From CAYPTB01 sp964413535 (lineage in GTDB: Bacteria > Planctomycetota > UBA1135 > GCA-002686595), in contig CAYPTB010000051.1 of NCBI GenBank assembly GCA_964413535.1, forward strand, positions 129,006-193,005: a DNA stretch of 64,000 nucleotides, given 5' to 3'. The notes beneath the pieces are model-generated. The model made no database searches. It saw only the letters and a list, made by a program, of their open reading frames with translations, and had not been told where the DNA came from. Positions 9,107-18,030 of this stretch are shown in pieces; position 1 is the stretch's first letter, and the number at the start of each line of letters is the position of its first letter. The translations under genes and the position numbers were made by a program.

Positions 9107-11407
9107 CTACTCGTCGCCGGATCCGCCGGACGTCTCCGAAGGCGCCGGTTCCTCCTCGACCTCGCGTGCCTGGCGCAGGAGCTCCCCTTGCCGACCGGGA
9201 TCGATGCCCACCGCATCGCCATCCACCTCGCCACGGCTCGGAGCGCGATACAGCGGCAGCTCGAAGCTGGTCAGGTCGACCTGATCGCGTCCGGTCCCGA
9301 ACAGTGGATCGACCTTCTGGACGCGGTCGAGGCCGATGATGCGCGCAGCATCGTGCTTCTTTATGAAGCTGACCTCCGCCAGGTCGGCGAAGTCCACGTC
9401 GTGCATGATGTGCGGAGTCACGAAGAAGTAGAGCGTCGTGCGATCGTTCGAATCCGATTCGCGGCGGAACAGGAATCCCAGGATCGGTATGTCACCCAAC
9501 CACGGCACCTTGTCGATGCTCTCGCGCTTGTTGTCGGTGACGATGCCGCCGATGACCATCGTGTCGCCGTCGGGAACGTTGACGCTGGTCTGCAACTCGC
9601 GCGTGATGCGCGGCGGCGGGATGCTGCCCTGGAAGGACCCCGTGAAGTTGGAGACCTTGAGGGACACCCCCAGGCGCAGGTAGCGGGACGCCGAGATCGA
9701 GGGAGAGATCGTGAGCTCGATACCGGCCTCCTGGTAGCCGGAGAAGCTCTCTTGCGTCTGACCTTGCCCCTGCGCCGTGACCGTCGTCGTGGGCTGCTCG
9801 TCGACCGTGCGAACCGTGGCGCTGCCGTTGTTGTTGACCAGGATCGAAGGCACGGACAGGACGTTGGCGTTGTCCTCGGTGGCGAGGAAGCGCAACAGGA
9901 AGGGCAGGTTGAAGTCGCCCCCGTCGAGGATGCCGGCGGTGATGCCGGAGCTCACGATGGGAACGCGCGTGTCGGGAATCCCGTCGTTGCCCTCGAGGTC
10001 CTGGAGGGTCGACAGACCGAAGTTCGTGATTCCGAACTGGCCGTTCTGATCGGAACCCGATGCCGGGATGTCCGCGCCAGCGAGCTCGAAGCCGATATCG
10101 AGGAAGTCGCTGCCGGTGAGCTCGATCAGGGCCGTCTCGATGAGCACCTGGTCCTGGCGTCGATCGAGCTGGCGCAGGAGCTCGAGGATCTCCTGGTAGC
10201 GCGTCTTGCTGGCGGCGATGAGGAGCGCGTTCGTCGTGGGATCCGGGACGACGACGACCTCGTTCTGATTCGAGCTGGAAGTGGTGCTCGCCTGTCCCTG
10301 GGGACGACCTCCCGTTCCTGTTCCCGACTCGGTGATCCGCGCGGCGTCGCGCAGGAAATCGTCGAGCACCTTCGAGATGTCCTCCGCCTGGACGTTCTCC
10401 AGTGCGTAGATGTGGTAGTTGCGCTCCGGCTCCACGACGTCCACGTCGAGGCGCGCGACGAACTCCTTGATCTGGGGCATCTCCGATCGCATCGCCATCA
10501 CGATCAGCGAATTGGTCGGCGTGTGGACGAGGACCTCGGGCTCCACCTCGCCCGTGGCCACCGGACCGGCGACCCCTTCTGCGGTTTGTTGCTGGTTGCG
10601 CGGACCCCTCCTGCGGGCGACCGCGCTGCGAGCCGTGAGCAACTGATCGAGGATGTCGGCGACTTCCTCTGCGGACGCGAACTCGAGCGGAATCGTGTCG
10701 AAGACGGGCCCTTCCTCGGGCTGCACGATCGACTCACGGTCGACGATGTAGAGCAATCGCGCCAGAGCTGCGATCTGGCTGCCGAAGCCCTGCAGGATGA
10801 TCGAATTCGAGCTTCCGACCGAGACGAGGGACTGCGTCTGCTGATCGGGCAGGAGCGGACGCAAGGTGGCGGGAAGCTGCCTCGTGTCGGTGTTCGGTAG
10901 ATGGAGGACGGTGGTGATGAGGACCGCGGGCTGATCCGCGTAGTCTTCGAGTTCCTCGGGCAGCACGTAGGTCGTCTTCTGCCGCACCGTGCCGCCGCGC
11001 TGTTGAGCCGTCAAACCCTGGATCACGATGACCGCCAAGTGCGACGGCCCGACTTCGACGGCGACGAAGTCGTGGATGAACATCATGATCTGGAAGAACC
11101 GGTAGAAGTCGTCCTTGGGGATACGCTTCGTCCCGAACATCCGGATCTTGCGCTGGCGCAACTCGGGCACGGTCTCGTCCAGGTACGTGAAGTTCATGCC
11201 GGTCGCTTCCTGGCAGAGCTTCACGAAGTACTCGAGGTTGGGCGCCTCGTCCTTGTCCTCGGAGAAATTGAGGATGTAGAAGTTCCCCTGCTCCTGAATG
11301 ATCGGCGGGACCTGTGCGGCGCCTCCCGGGTCTTGCGGGGCGGCCGACGCGGGGGGAACTGCCAGGAGCAGGAGAGCGAGGCTGGTGGCGAGTGCGCAGG
11401 GTTCCAT
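9107..11407 (-). CDS. gspD: Type II secretion outer-membrane secretin GspD
   Basis: A 766-residue secretin forming the outer-membrane gate. It has an N-terminal signal peptide (hydrophobic LALLLLAVPPASA), several periplasmic N-domains (repeated IYALENVQAEDISKVL and LLIAASKTRYQEI type blocks), then the secretin domain with the signature VPWLGDIPILGFLFRR near residue 630 and a beta-rich C-terminus. A low-complexity Gln/Ser/Gly insert near residue 355 separates N-domains. It is the first gene of the gsp operon, with a sigma-70-like promoter 60-90 bases upstream. No obvious lipobox is present, so a pilotin requirement is open. Confidence 0.94.
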   Translation of the reverse strand: MEPCALATSLALLLLAVPPASAAPQDPGGAAQVPPIIQEQGNFYILNFSEDKDEAPNLEYFVKLCQEATGMNFTYLDETVPELRQRKIRMFGTKRIPKDDFYRFFQIMMFIHDFVAVEVGPSHLAVIVIQGLTAQQRGGTVRQKTTYVLPEELEDYADQPAVLITTVLHLPNTDTRQLPATLRPLLPDQQTQSLVSVGSSNSIILQGFGSQIAALARLLYIVDRESIVQPEEGPVFDTIPLEFASAEEVADILDQLLTARSAVARRRGPRNQQQTAEGVAGPVATGEVEPEVLVHTPTNSLIVMAMRSEMPQIKEFVARLDVDVVEPERNYHIYALENVQAEDISKVLDDFLRDAARITESGTGTGGRPQGQASTTSSSNQNEVVVVPDPTTNALLIAASKTRYQEILELLRQLDRRQDQVLIETALIELTGSDFLDIGFELAGADIPASGSDQNGQFGITNFGLSTLQDLEGNDGIPDTRVPIVSSGITAGILDGGDFNLPFLLRFLATEDNANVLSVPSILVNNNGSATVRTVDEQPTTTVTAQGQGQTQESFSGYQEAGIELTISPSISASRYLRLGVSLKVSNFTGSFQGSIPPPRITRELQTSVNVPDGDTMVIGGIVTDNKRESIDKVPWLGDIPILGFLFRRESDSNDRTTLYFFVTPHIMHDVDFADLAEVSFIKKHDAARIIGLDRVQKVDPLFGTGRDQVDLTSFELPLYRAPSRGEVDGDAVGIDPGRQGELLRQAREVEEEPAPSETSGGSGDE

Positions 11408-11864
11408 GTCCGCGTCGGACTTCCGTTCTATCTTCTTGAAGACGAGAGATTTAGGGGCGGGGCGGCAATGTAGGGGGACGCCTGGGCCAAGTCAAAGACG
11501 ACGTGGGAAGCGGAACGGTCCGTGGGAAGGAGCCGGGCAGACGCCGACACCAGGTGCGTCTTCCCGGATGACCGCATCCATCGACCATCGCGGCGCCGTG
11601 CAGGAGAGGGGGAGCGCGGAGCCTCGTCCTCCAAACTGGCGCGCCCACTCGCCGCTCGAGAGGACGACGAAACAAGGTCGTGAAGAAGGTTCCATCGCTT
11701 CGGCGTCCGGTACCGCGATTCGCTCTGCGAGCTCATCTGCCGGGGTGCCAGGAACTCGCCCCCACGCCAATCCCCGGACGCGGGCCTCCGATGTCCCAGA
11801 ATGCCGGACCGCTCCCCGGTCGGCAGTCGGCCCAGGACCGCTCTCGTTATCCTTCCGGCCCGCC
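11408..11864. other. Intergenic region between divergent gspD and EIIA genes
   Basis: A 457-base gap between two divergently transcribed genes. Apart from the gsp promoter near its gspD end I find no gene, repeat or clear terminator. Open frames run through it on both strands, but their composition does not look protein-like and they match no family I know. Confidence 0.5.
11467..11495 (-). promoter_or_regulatory. Sigma-70-like promoter of the gsp operon
   Basis: On the minus strand, TTGACT (11495-11490) and TACATT (11472-11467) are separated by exactly 17 bases. These match 5/6 and 4/6 positions of the -35 and -10 consensus. The -10 box ends 60 bases upstream of the gspD ATG, which would leave a leader of roughly 50 bases. 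Stands out in a GC-rich gap; untested. Confidence 0.5.
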
Positions 11865-12338
11865 ATGCAGCTCAAGGAACTCTTCACGCCGAAGGATTTC
11901 CTCCTCGGGTTCTCTCCGCGCGACAAGTGGGGAGCGATCTCGGCCTTGATGAAGCATCTCGTGCAGAGCGGGCGCTGCGACCCGGCTCTCGCCGAGAAGC
12001 TCCACGAAGCGGTTCTCTCGCGCGAGCGATCGATGTCGACGGGCATGGAGCGTGGGATCGCCATCCCGCACGCCGCCGTCGACGACATCGATCACGTGAT
12101 CGCATGCATCGGCACGGTCTCCGATTCCGAGGGACTCGTGTTCCAGAGCGTGGATGGGAAGCCGACTCGGATCGTGGTGCTCCTGTTGATCCCGAGGGCG
12201 CAGAAGCTGGTCCACATCCGCACGTTGGCCGACGTGGCTCGGGTCCTGGGCAAGGACTCGGTGTGCCAGGCTTTGCTCGAGGCTGTTACGGGAGAAGAGG
12301 CTTGGTCCGCGCTCGCCGAGGGTGAGGCATCCGGTTGA
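11865..12338 (+). CDS. PTS EIIA (fructose/nitrogen type) domain protein, PtsN-like
   Basis: A 157-residue single-domain protein of the PTS EIIA type 2 family. The phosphorylatable histidine lies in the motif MERGIAIPHA (His69); the C-terminal half carries VLLLIPRAQKLVHIRTLADVARVL, typical of PtsN/FruA EIIA domains. The frame is open far upstream, but the domain starts at LKELFTPKDFLL, so the ATG at 11865 is chosen. No EI, HPr or sugar permease gene is nearby. A regulatory role, as for PtsN (EIIA-Ntr) in phosphate relay to potassium or sigma-54 functions, is inferred. A sigma-54 activator pair lies two genes on, which is suggestive only. Confidence 0.88.
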   Translation: MQLKELFTPKDFLLGFSPRDKWGAISALMKHLVQSGRCDPALAEKLHEAVLSRERSMSTGMERGIAIPHAAVDDIDHVIACIGTVSDSEGLVFQSVDGKPTRIVVLLLIPRAQKLVHIRTLADVARVLGKDSVCQALLEAVTGEEAWSALAEGEASG

Positions 12339-12345
12339 AACGCCG

Positions 12346-13434
12346 TCAGACCCACTCTTCCACGCGACGCTCCAGCGCTTCGGCGATGCGCACGGCGCAG
12401 TGCTCGTAGTCCGCCGCGGTGCCTCCGACCGGATCCGAGATGTCGAACCCACCGGGATCCAAGAGTGCGACGACTGCGGCGCGTTGCGGCGGAAGCATCG
12501 CGCGCAAGGCATCGACGTGCGCCTCCGTGAGGCCATAGACGCGATCGAGGTCGCGCAGGATCTCGAGCGTGGCCATGCGCGAGGAATGGTCCGACAGGTC
12601 GAGCCCGCGGGCGGCCATTGCGGAAACCGCGTGGGGCGAGGCCGGCGATCCGTGGGATGCGGACAATCCCATGGAGCCGAGCTCGAAACCGAAGTCTTCG
12701 ACGGCGCTCGTGCCCAGACGCTTGGCGACCAGGCCGTGAGCAAGGGTGCGCGCCATCGGGCTGCGGCATGTGTTTCCCGTGCACACGAAGGCGATCCGCA
12801 AGCCCGCCGTGCGCCGGAGCTCGTCGAGGGTCAGCAGGCCCTCCCGCAACAGCTCGAACCTTCCGCGAGCAACGCGCAAGACGGCCGATGGCTCTCCAAT
12901 GCGCGTCGTGCCTCCGTCGACGAGGTAGTCGATGCCTCCGCCGAACACTCGTGCGACGTCATCGGCTGCGCACAGGGGCGGTTGTCCGCTCTTGTTCGCG
13001 CTGGACATCACCACGGGGAAGGGGAGTTCTTCGAGGAGTGCTCGGGTCCCGGCGTGGGCAGGAAGCCGCATCCCGAGCCATCCCCCGTTCGAAACTTCAC
13101 GCGTGCCCTCGGCTCGAGCGCGCACGACGAGTGTCAACGGACCCGGCCAGTAGCGTGTGGCCAGTCTGCGAACGATCCTCGGAAGCTCCTCGACGATTTC
13201 GAGGGGGGCGAGGGAAGAGACGTGCCACGTCAGCGGGAGCGCGGGCTCGCGACCCTTCAATTCGCGCAGTCGTCGGACGGCTTCACTCCGGTCGGCGCGC
13301 ACCGCGAGGCCGTACACCGTTTCGGTCGGAAGAGCGACGACTCCACCCTCGGCGAGGAGGGTGCCGATCTCTCTTCGAACGTGCTCGGGCAAGGCCCCGT
13401 CCGTGGTCAGGAAGCGTCGCAGAGTCGAGGACAC
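12346..13434 (-). CDS. Fusion of L-threonylcarbamoyladenylate synthase (Sua5/YrdC) and low-MW protein tyrosine phosphatase
   Basis: A 362-residue two-domain protein. Residues about 15-205 are a Sua5/YrdC domain that makes threonylcarbamoyl-AMP for tRNA t6A: ALPTETVYGLA, the KGREPALPL block, MSSANKSG and the closing PSAVLRV. Residues about 212-362 are a low-molecular-weight phosphatase domain with the catalytic loop CTGNTCRS (Cys218, Arg224) and a late DPGGFDISDP aspartate loop, so both halves look active. It starts at a GTG, 110-150 bases from the divergent histidine kinase, and converges on the EIIA gene eight bases away. In Bacillus ywlC (Sua5) and ywlE (phosphatase) are near neighbours; here they are one protein. 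What the phosphatase acts on cannot be read from the sequence. Confidence 0.92.
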   Translation of the reverse strand: MSSTLRRFLTTDGALPEHVRREIGTLLAEGGVVALPTETVYGLAVRADRSEAVRRLRELKGREPALPLTWHVSSLAPLEIVEELPRIVRRLATRYWPGPLTLVVRARAEGTREVSNGGWLGMRLPAHAGTRALLEELPFPVVMSSANKSGQPPLCAADDVARVFGGGIDYLVDGGTTRIGEPSAVLRVARGRFELLREGLLTLDELRRTAGLRIAFVCTGNTCRSPMARTLAHGLVAKRLGTSAVEDFGFELGSMGLSASHGSPASPHAVSAMAARGLDLSDHSSRMATLEILRDLDRVYGLTEAHVDALRAMLPPQRAAVVALLDPGGFDISDPVGGTAADYEHCAVRIAEALERRVEEWV

Positions 13435-13586
13435 GGTCTCGGTGTGCGCGATTGCATGGCTTTCGCGGCCAACGGCCGGTCGGCGAGCGAACTGGCGAAT
13501 CGCTGCCGTCGAATACTAGCCTATCGCGCGCCCAGACTCGATCCATGCCGCGCGCTCGAGCGGCATCCGGAAGAGGGGGCGACCCG

Positions 13587-14426
13587 ATGGACGTCACGAG
13601 CGACAGACCGAGTCCGGAGCGCGCCAACGAAGAGGTGGCCTTCTTGTCGCGACTCGCGGGCGGGCTCGCTCACGAGATCAAGAACCCGCTCTCGACGATG
13701 GCCATCAACCTGGCGCTCCTGGAAGAAGACTGGCAGTTGGCGGCGGCCCAACGCGAGGAAGGACCCGAGCCGACTCCGCGCGAGGCCCGTTCTTGGCGAA
13801 GGATCCAGACGCTCAAGCGCGAGGTGCAACGCCTCGAGCACATCCTCGAGGACTTCCTCCACTACGCTCGCGGCGGTGAGGTGAATCGGCGTCCCGCGGA
13901 GCTTTCGCGCATCGTCCGTGAAGTCCTCGAGTTCGTGGAACCCGAGCACGAGCAACGCGGCATCCGCCACCACGTCGAGCTTCCTCTGAAACTCCCCCTC
14001 GTCCTGGTGGACGAAGCGCAGATCAAGCAAGCACTGGTCAACCTGTTCCTCAACTCGGCCCAGGCCATGCCCGAAGGAGGCGAGCTGATCGTGCGCGTCC
14101 GGAGGATCCGCAACCACGTGGAGCTCACGGTTACCGACACCGGCGTCGGCATGAGTCCCGACCAAGTCGATCGGTGTTTCGACGTGTACTTCTCGACGAA
14201 GAAGGGTGGGACGGGCCTCGGGTTGGCGACGACGCGCCGCATCGTGGAGCAGCACGGCGGGACGATCGCCGTGGTCTCCGAGCAAGCGCGCGGGACGTCC
14301 TTCTCCATCACCTTGCCGTTGGTCGTCGAGATTCCGCGCACGGAAGCCCCTCATGATTCCGCGAGCCCGGGTATCGTCGTCGAACCCGTCGCGTTGGAGA
14401 ACTCCGACACGGTTGACGACGCATGA
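13587..14426 (+). CDS. Cytosolic sensor histidine kinase, NtrB type
   Basis: A 279-residue kinase with no membrane segment. The H box is GLAHEIKNPLS (His29), followed by the N box LVNLFLNSAQAM, G1 box DTGVGM and G2 box GTGLGLATTRRIVEQHGG. It autophosphorylates and passes phosphate to the sigma-54 activator encoded next, whose ATG overlaps its stop (ATGA). Only about 20 residues precede the H box, so there is no PAS or other sensor domain; input must come from a partner protein. The ATG at 13587 is chosen because AGAGGGGG lies just upstream; an in-frame ATG at 13545 is possible. Confidence 0.92.
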   Translation: MDVTSDRPSPERANEEVAFLSRLAGGLAHEIKNPLSTMAINLALLEEDWQLAAAQREEGPEPTPREARSWRRIQTLKREVQRLEHILEDFLHYARGGEVNRRPAELSRIVREVLEFVEPEHEQRGIRHHVELPLKLPLVLVDEAQIKQALVNLFLNSAQAMPEGGELIVRVRRIRNHVELTVTDTGVGMSPDQVDRCFDVYFSTKKGGTGLGLATTRRIVEQHGGTIAVVSEQARGTSFSITLPLVVEIPRTEAPHDSASPGIVVEPVALENSDTVDDA

Positions 14427-15793
14427 GCTCCTCCCAGCCCGTCCGAGTGCTCATCATCGACGACGACGAGGGGCACTCCGAGGCGCTCGCGGACGGACTC
14501 GCGAGTGGGAACTACGAGTGCACCCTGGCTCACTCGGGCCAGGCGGGGATCGAGCGCATGGGGGAGGAGACGTTCGACGCCGTTCTCACCGACCTGGTGA
14601 TGCACGACGTGGATGGCCTCGAGGTGCTCTCCGCCGCTGCGCGGGTCCAGCCCGAGGCGGCCGTGCTCATGATCACGGGACACGGATCCATCACGACGGC
14701 CGTCGACGCGATGCAACGCGGCGCCTCGGACTATCTCCAGAAGCCCGTCAACATCGTCGAGCTACGCACGAAGCTCGCGCGGGCGGTCGAGAACCGCAAG
14801 CTCCGTCGGTCCTACAAGGAGCTGCGAGCGCAGATCGACAAACGCTTCGGCTTCGAAGGCATCATCGGGCACTCGGGTGCCATCCAACGCGTCTTCGACA
14901 TCTTGCGCCAGGTGAGTCCGACGAACGCGACGGTCCTGATCTTCGGGCCGAGTGGGACGGGCAAGGAACTCGTTGCCCGCGCCATCCACACCAACAGCCC
15001 GCGCAAGGACGAGAACTTCGTTGCGGTGAACTGCGCGGCCCTTTCCGAGGGCTTGATCGAGTCCGAGCTCTTCGGGCACGTCAAGGGTGCGTTCACCGGC
15101 GCCATGGCGTCCAAGGAGGGCCGGATCGTGTATGCCGACGGCGGGACGCTCTTCCTCGACGAGGTGGGGGACATGCCGCTCGAGACGCAGGCGAAGCTCT
15201 TGCGCGTGCTCGAAACGCGCGAGGTCCAACCCGTCGGCGGGAACGAAGTCAAACGCGTCGACATCCGGCTCGTCGCGGCGACCAACCGCGACCTGCGAAC
15301 GATGGTCGTGGAGGGGACTTTCCGGGAGGATCTGCTCTTCCGGCTCCAAGTGGTCACGATCGAGCTGCCACCCCTGTCCCAGCGATCGGGCGACATCCCG
15401 ATGCTGATCGATCACTTCATCGGAGAGCTTGCGCTCCAGCACGGGCGGTCCGTCCGCGGGATCTCACCCGAGGCTCGCACGGTCCTCATGCGGTACTCGT
15501 GGCCGGGCAACGTCCGAGAGCTCCGCAACGCGATCGAGAACATGGTCCTGCTCACCCGTTCCGACGTCCTCGACGTCGAAGACATCCCCGAGACGATCAA
15601 GCGCGAGCGGTTGACCGGAGCGAAGGGCGGCGACGGTTTCGACTTCGCCGGCAAGTCCATGGTCGAGATCGAGCGAGCGGCGATTCGCTCGACCTTGGAA
15701 TTGGTCGGCGGCAACCGCCAGAAGGCGGCCAAGATCCTCGGAATCGGAGAGCGCACGCTGTATCGCAAGATCAAGGAGTACAGGATTCCCTGA
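14423..15793 (+). CDS. Sigma-54-dependent response regulator, NtrC family
   Basis: A 456-residue three-domain activator. The receiver domain (residues 1-120) carries the acidic pocket DDDE and the phospho-acceptor Asp57 in LTDLVMHDVDG, with the conserved Lys in LQKP. The AAA+ domain has Walker A GPSGTGKELVAR, the GAFTGA loop that contacts sigma-54, Walker B GGTLFLDEVGDM and the arginine-bearing RYSWPGNVREL. The C-terminal Fis-type helix-turn-helix ends in NRQKAAKILGIGERTLYRKIKEY. All key residues are present, so it should be a working enhancer-binding protein. It is coupled to the upstream kinase and followed 190 bases later by dnaK. Confidence 0.95.
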   Translation: MSSSQPVRVLIIDDDEGHSEALADGLASGNYECTLAHSGQAGIERMGEETFDAVLTDLVMHDVDGLEVLSAAARVQPEAAVLMITGHGSITTAVDAMQRGASDYLQKPVNIVELRTKLARAVENRKLRRSYKELRAQIDKRFGFEGIIGHSGAIQRVFDILRQVSPTNATVLIFGPSGTGKELVARAIHTNSPRKDENFVAVNCAALSEGLIESELFGHVKGAFTGAMASKEGRIVYADGGTLFLDEVGDMPLETQAKLLRVLETREVQPVGGNEVKRVDIRLVAATNRDLRTMVVEGTFREDLLFRLQVVTIELPPLSQRSGDIPMLIDHFIGELALQHGRSVRGISPEARTVLMRYSWPGNVRELRNAIENMVLLTRSDVLDVEDIPETIKRERLTGAKGGDGFDFAGKSMVEIERAAIRSTLELVGGNRQKAAKILGIGERTLYRKIKEYRIP

Positions 15794-15822
15794 CTCGACC
15801 GTCCGCGCTCTCCGGTCCATAC

Positions 15823-15835
15823 TGTCAAATTGACA
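15823..15835. promoter_or_regulatory. Short palindrome upstream of dnaK
   Basis: TGTCAA-A-TTGACA, a perfect 6-bp inverted repeat around a single base, 30 bases after the activator gene stop and about 118 bases before the sigma-54-like element. The distance suits an enhancer site for the activator, but one short palindrome is weak evidence. Confidence 0.3.
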
Positions 15836-15940
15836 TCGAGCTCGGCTTCCCGCCCACGGGGCTGTCATTGCGGCAGGCTCAGCGACTCGAGTCTCGCTCG
15901 CAACCTGCTTCCTCGTAAGCTATTGCGCCGAATAGCACCC

Positions 15941-15956
15941 TGGCACGAATCTTGAC
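15941..15956 (+). promoter_or_regulatory. Sigma-54-like promoter of dnaK
   Basis: TGGCACG, four bases, then TTGAC. This matches the -24/-12 consensus TGGCACG-N4-TTGC except for A in place of the -12 C. It ends 27 bases before the dnaK ATG, leaving a leader of about 15 bases that includes the AAAAGGAG ribosome site. The neighbouring gene encodes a sigma-54 activator. The -12 mismatch is a serious weakness. Confidence 0.4.
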
Positions 15957-15983
15957 CTGCCGGGGGCCCCAAAAGGAGCATCC

Positions 15984-17915
15984 ATGAGTCAAAAGTCCAA
16001 GATCATCGGGATCGACCTCGGGACCACGAACTCCGTCGTGGCGGTGATGGAAGGCGGCGAGCCGCAGGTCATCCCCAACCTCGAGGGCAGCCGTACGACT
16101 CCCTCGGTGGTCGCCTTCACCGGCGAGGACCATCGTCTCGTGGGGGCGTCCGCCAAGCGGCAGGCGGTCACCAATCCGAAGAAGACGCTCTTCTCCATCA
16201 AGCGCTTCATGGGGCGCCGCCACCACGAAGTAGCGGACGAGGAGAAGCTCGTTCCGTACACGCTCGTCGGGGACGCCGACGAGCTCGTCAAGATCCAGAT
16301 CGCCGGTAAGCAATACACGCCCCCGCAGATCAGCGCGATGGTTCTGGCTGCTTTGAAGGAGGCGGCCGAGGCCCATCTGGGCGAGAAGGTCACGCGGGCC
16401 GTCATCACGGTTCCCGCCTACTTCAACGATTCTCAGCGCCAGGCGACGAAGGATGCCGGCACGATCGCGGGACTCGAAGTCGAGCGGATCATCAACGAGC
16501 CGACGGCGGCGACCCTCGCCTACGGCCTCGACAAGGGGAAGAGCGGCAAGATCGCCGTGTACGACCTCGGCGGAGGGACGTTCGACGTGTCGATCCTCGA
16601 GATCGGCGATGGCGTCTTCGAGGTCCTCGCGACGAACGGAGACACGCACCTGGGCGGAGACGACTTCGACCAGGAGCTCATCGATTGGGTCGCCGAAGAG
16701 TTCAAGAAGCAGAGCGGTATCGACGTGCGTGGTGACGCCATGGCGCTCCAGCGCCTCAAGGAGGCCTGCGAGAAAGCGAAGTGCGAGCTCTCCAGCGCCA
16801 CGCAAACCGACATCAACCTGCCGTTCATCACGGCGGACGCTTCCGGTCCGAAGCACCTTCAGATGACGGTGAGCCGCGCCAAGTTCGAGCAACTCGTCGA
16901 GGATCTCATCCAGCGCACGAAGCGCCCTTGCGAGCGGGCTCTCCAAGACGCGGGACTCGCGCCCTCCGATATCGACGACGTACTGCTCGTGGGCGGATCG
17001 ACCCGCATCCCGGCAGTCCACGCGCTCGTGAAGAAGCTCTTCGGTCGCGAGCCCAACAAGGGTGTCAATCCCGACGAGGTCGTGGCCGTCGGCGCCGCCA
17101 TCCAGGGCGGGATCCTGGCCGGTGAAGTGTCCGACGTCGTCCTGCTCGACGTGACGCCGCTCTCGCTCGGGATCGAAACCCTGGGCGGGGTCTCGACGAA
17201 GCTCATCGAGCGCAACACGACCATCCCCACCTCCAAGGGCCAGGTCTTCTCCACGGCGGCGGACAGCCAGCCCAGCGTCGAGATCCACGTTCTCCAGGGC
17301 GAGCGGGAGTTCGCGAAGGACAACCGCACGCTCGGGAAGTTCTTCCTCGACGGGATCGCCCCCGCGCCGCGCGGCATGCCCCAGATCGAGGTGACCTTCG
17401 ACATCGACGCGAACGGCATCCTGAACGTCAAGGCGACGGACAAGGGCACGAGTAAGGCTCAGTCGATTCGCATCGAGTCGTCCTCCGGGCTCTCCAAGGA
17501 CGAGGTCGAGCGTATGGCTCGGGAAGCCGAGGCCCACGCGGTCGAGGACAAGAAGAAGCGCGAGATCGTGGACCTCAGGAACCAGGTCGAGCAACTCGTC
17601 CACGAGACCGAGAAGCAGCTCCGCGAGCACGAGGGCAAGCTCGACGAGGCGGACGTCAAGGCCATCGAAGCGGCGAAGGACGAGCTGAAGAAGGCTGCGG
17701 AGACGGACGACAAGGCGCGCATCGAGAAAGCGATGCAGACGTTCTCGTCGAAGGCTCAGAAGCTCGGCGAGGTCATCTACAAGGAAGCTTCCCAGAAGGA
17801 AGGATCGAGTTCGAAAGCCTCCGGTCGTCCGGCGGACGCCGCGGGCGGGGATGACGGTCAGGCCAAGGGCGACTCCGACGAACCCGTGGACGCCGACTTC
17901 GAAGTCAAGGCATGA
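15984..17915 (+). CDS. dnaK: Hsp70 chaperone DnaK
   Basis: A 643-residue ATP-dependent chaperone of normal length. The nucleotide-binding domain shows GIDLGTTNSVVAVMEGG, the second phosphate loop DLGGGTFDVSILE and the adenosine-site VGGSTRIPAV. The substrate domain begins after the linker VLLDVTPLSLGIETLGG near residue 395 and includes TIPTSKGQVFSTAADSQ. The C-terminal tail is charged and ends in DEPVDADFEVKA, close to the common EEVDADFEEV. A good ribosome site (AAAAGGAG) precedes the ATG. Neither dnaJ nor grpE is within the window, so this dnaK stands alone, with a possible sigma-54 promoter. Confidence 0.98.
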   Translation: MSQKSKIIGIDLGTTNSVVAVMEGGEPQVIPNLEGSRTTPSVVAFTGEDHRLVGASAKRQAVTNPKKTLFSIKRFMGRRHHEVADEEKLVPYTLVGDADELVKIQIAGKQYTPPQISAMVLAALKEAAEAHLGEKVTRAVITVPAYFNDSQRQATKDAGTIAGLEVERIINEPTAATLAYGLDKGKSGKIAVYDLGGGTFDVSILEIGDGVFEVLATNGDTHLGGDDFDQELIDWVAEEFKKQSGIDVRGDAMALQRLKEACEKAKCELSSATQTDINLPFITADASGPKHLQMTVSRAKFEQLVEDLIQRTKRPCERALQDAGLAPSDIDDVLLVGGSTRIPAVHALVKKLFGREPNKGVNPDEVVAVGAAIQGGILAGEVSDVVLLDVTPLSLGIETLGGVSTKLIERNTTIPTSKGQVFSTAADSQPSVEIHVLQGEREFAKDNRTLGKFFLDGIAPAPRGMPQIEVTFDIDANGILNVKATDKGTSKAQSIRIESSSGLSKDEVERMAREAEAHAVEDKKKREIVDLRNQVEQLVHETEKQLREHEGKLDEADVKAIEAAKDELKKAAETDDKARIEKAMQTFSSKAQKLGEVIYKEASQKEGSSSKASGRPADAAGGDDGQAKGDSDEPVDADFEVKA

Positions 17916-18030
17916 TTCCCTCGCAGGTCCGCTCCGCGCTGTAGATCCCGAGCTGGTCTCGGACTAGGGTGTCCGCGCTCGAGCGGCCTGCGACCACCTT
18001 TCGGGTGTCGCGGAGCCCTCTCGACGAGCC

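Noticed and set aside
13480..13520. TGGCGAATCGCTGCC before the histidine kinase, considered as a sigma-54 promoter.
   Set aside because: The spacing between GG and GC is one base short of the strict requirement and the flanks do not match.
17916..18030. Possible terminator after dnaK.
   Set aside because: Only short imperfect stems can be drawn and there is no T-run.
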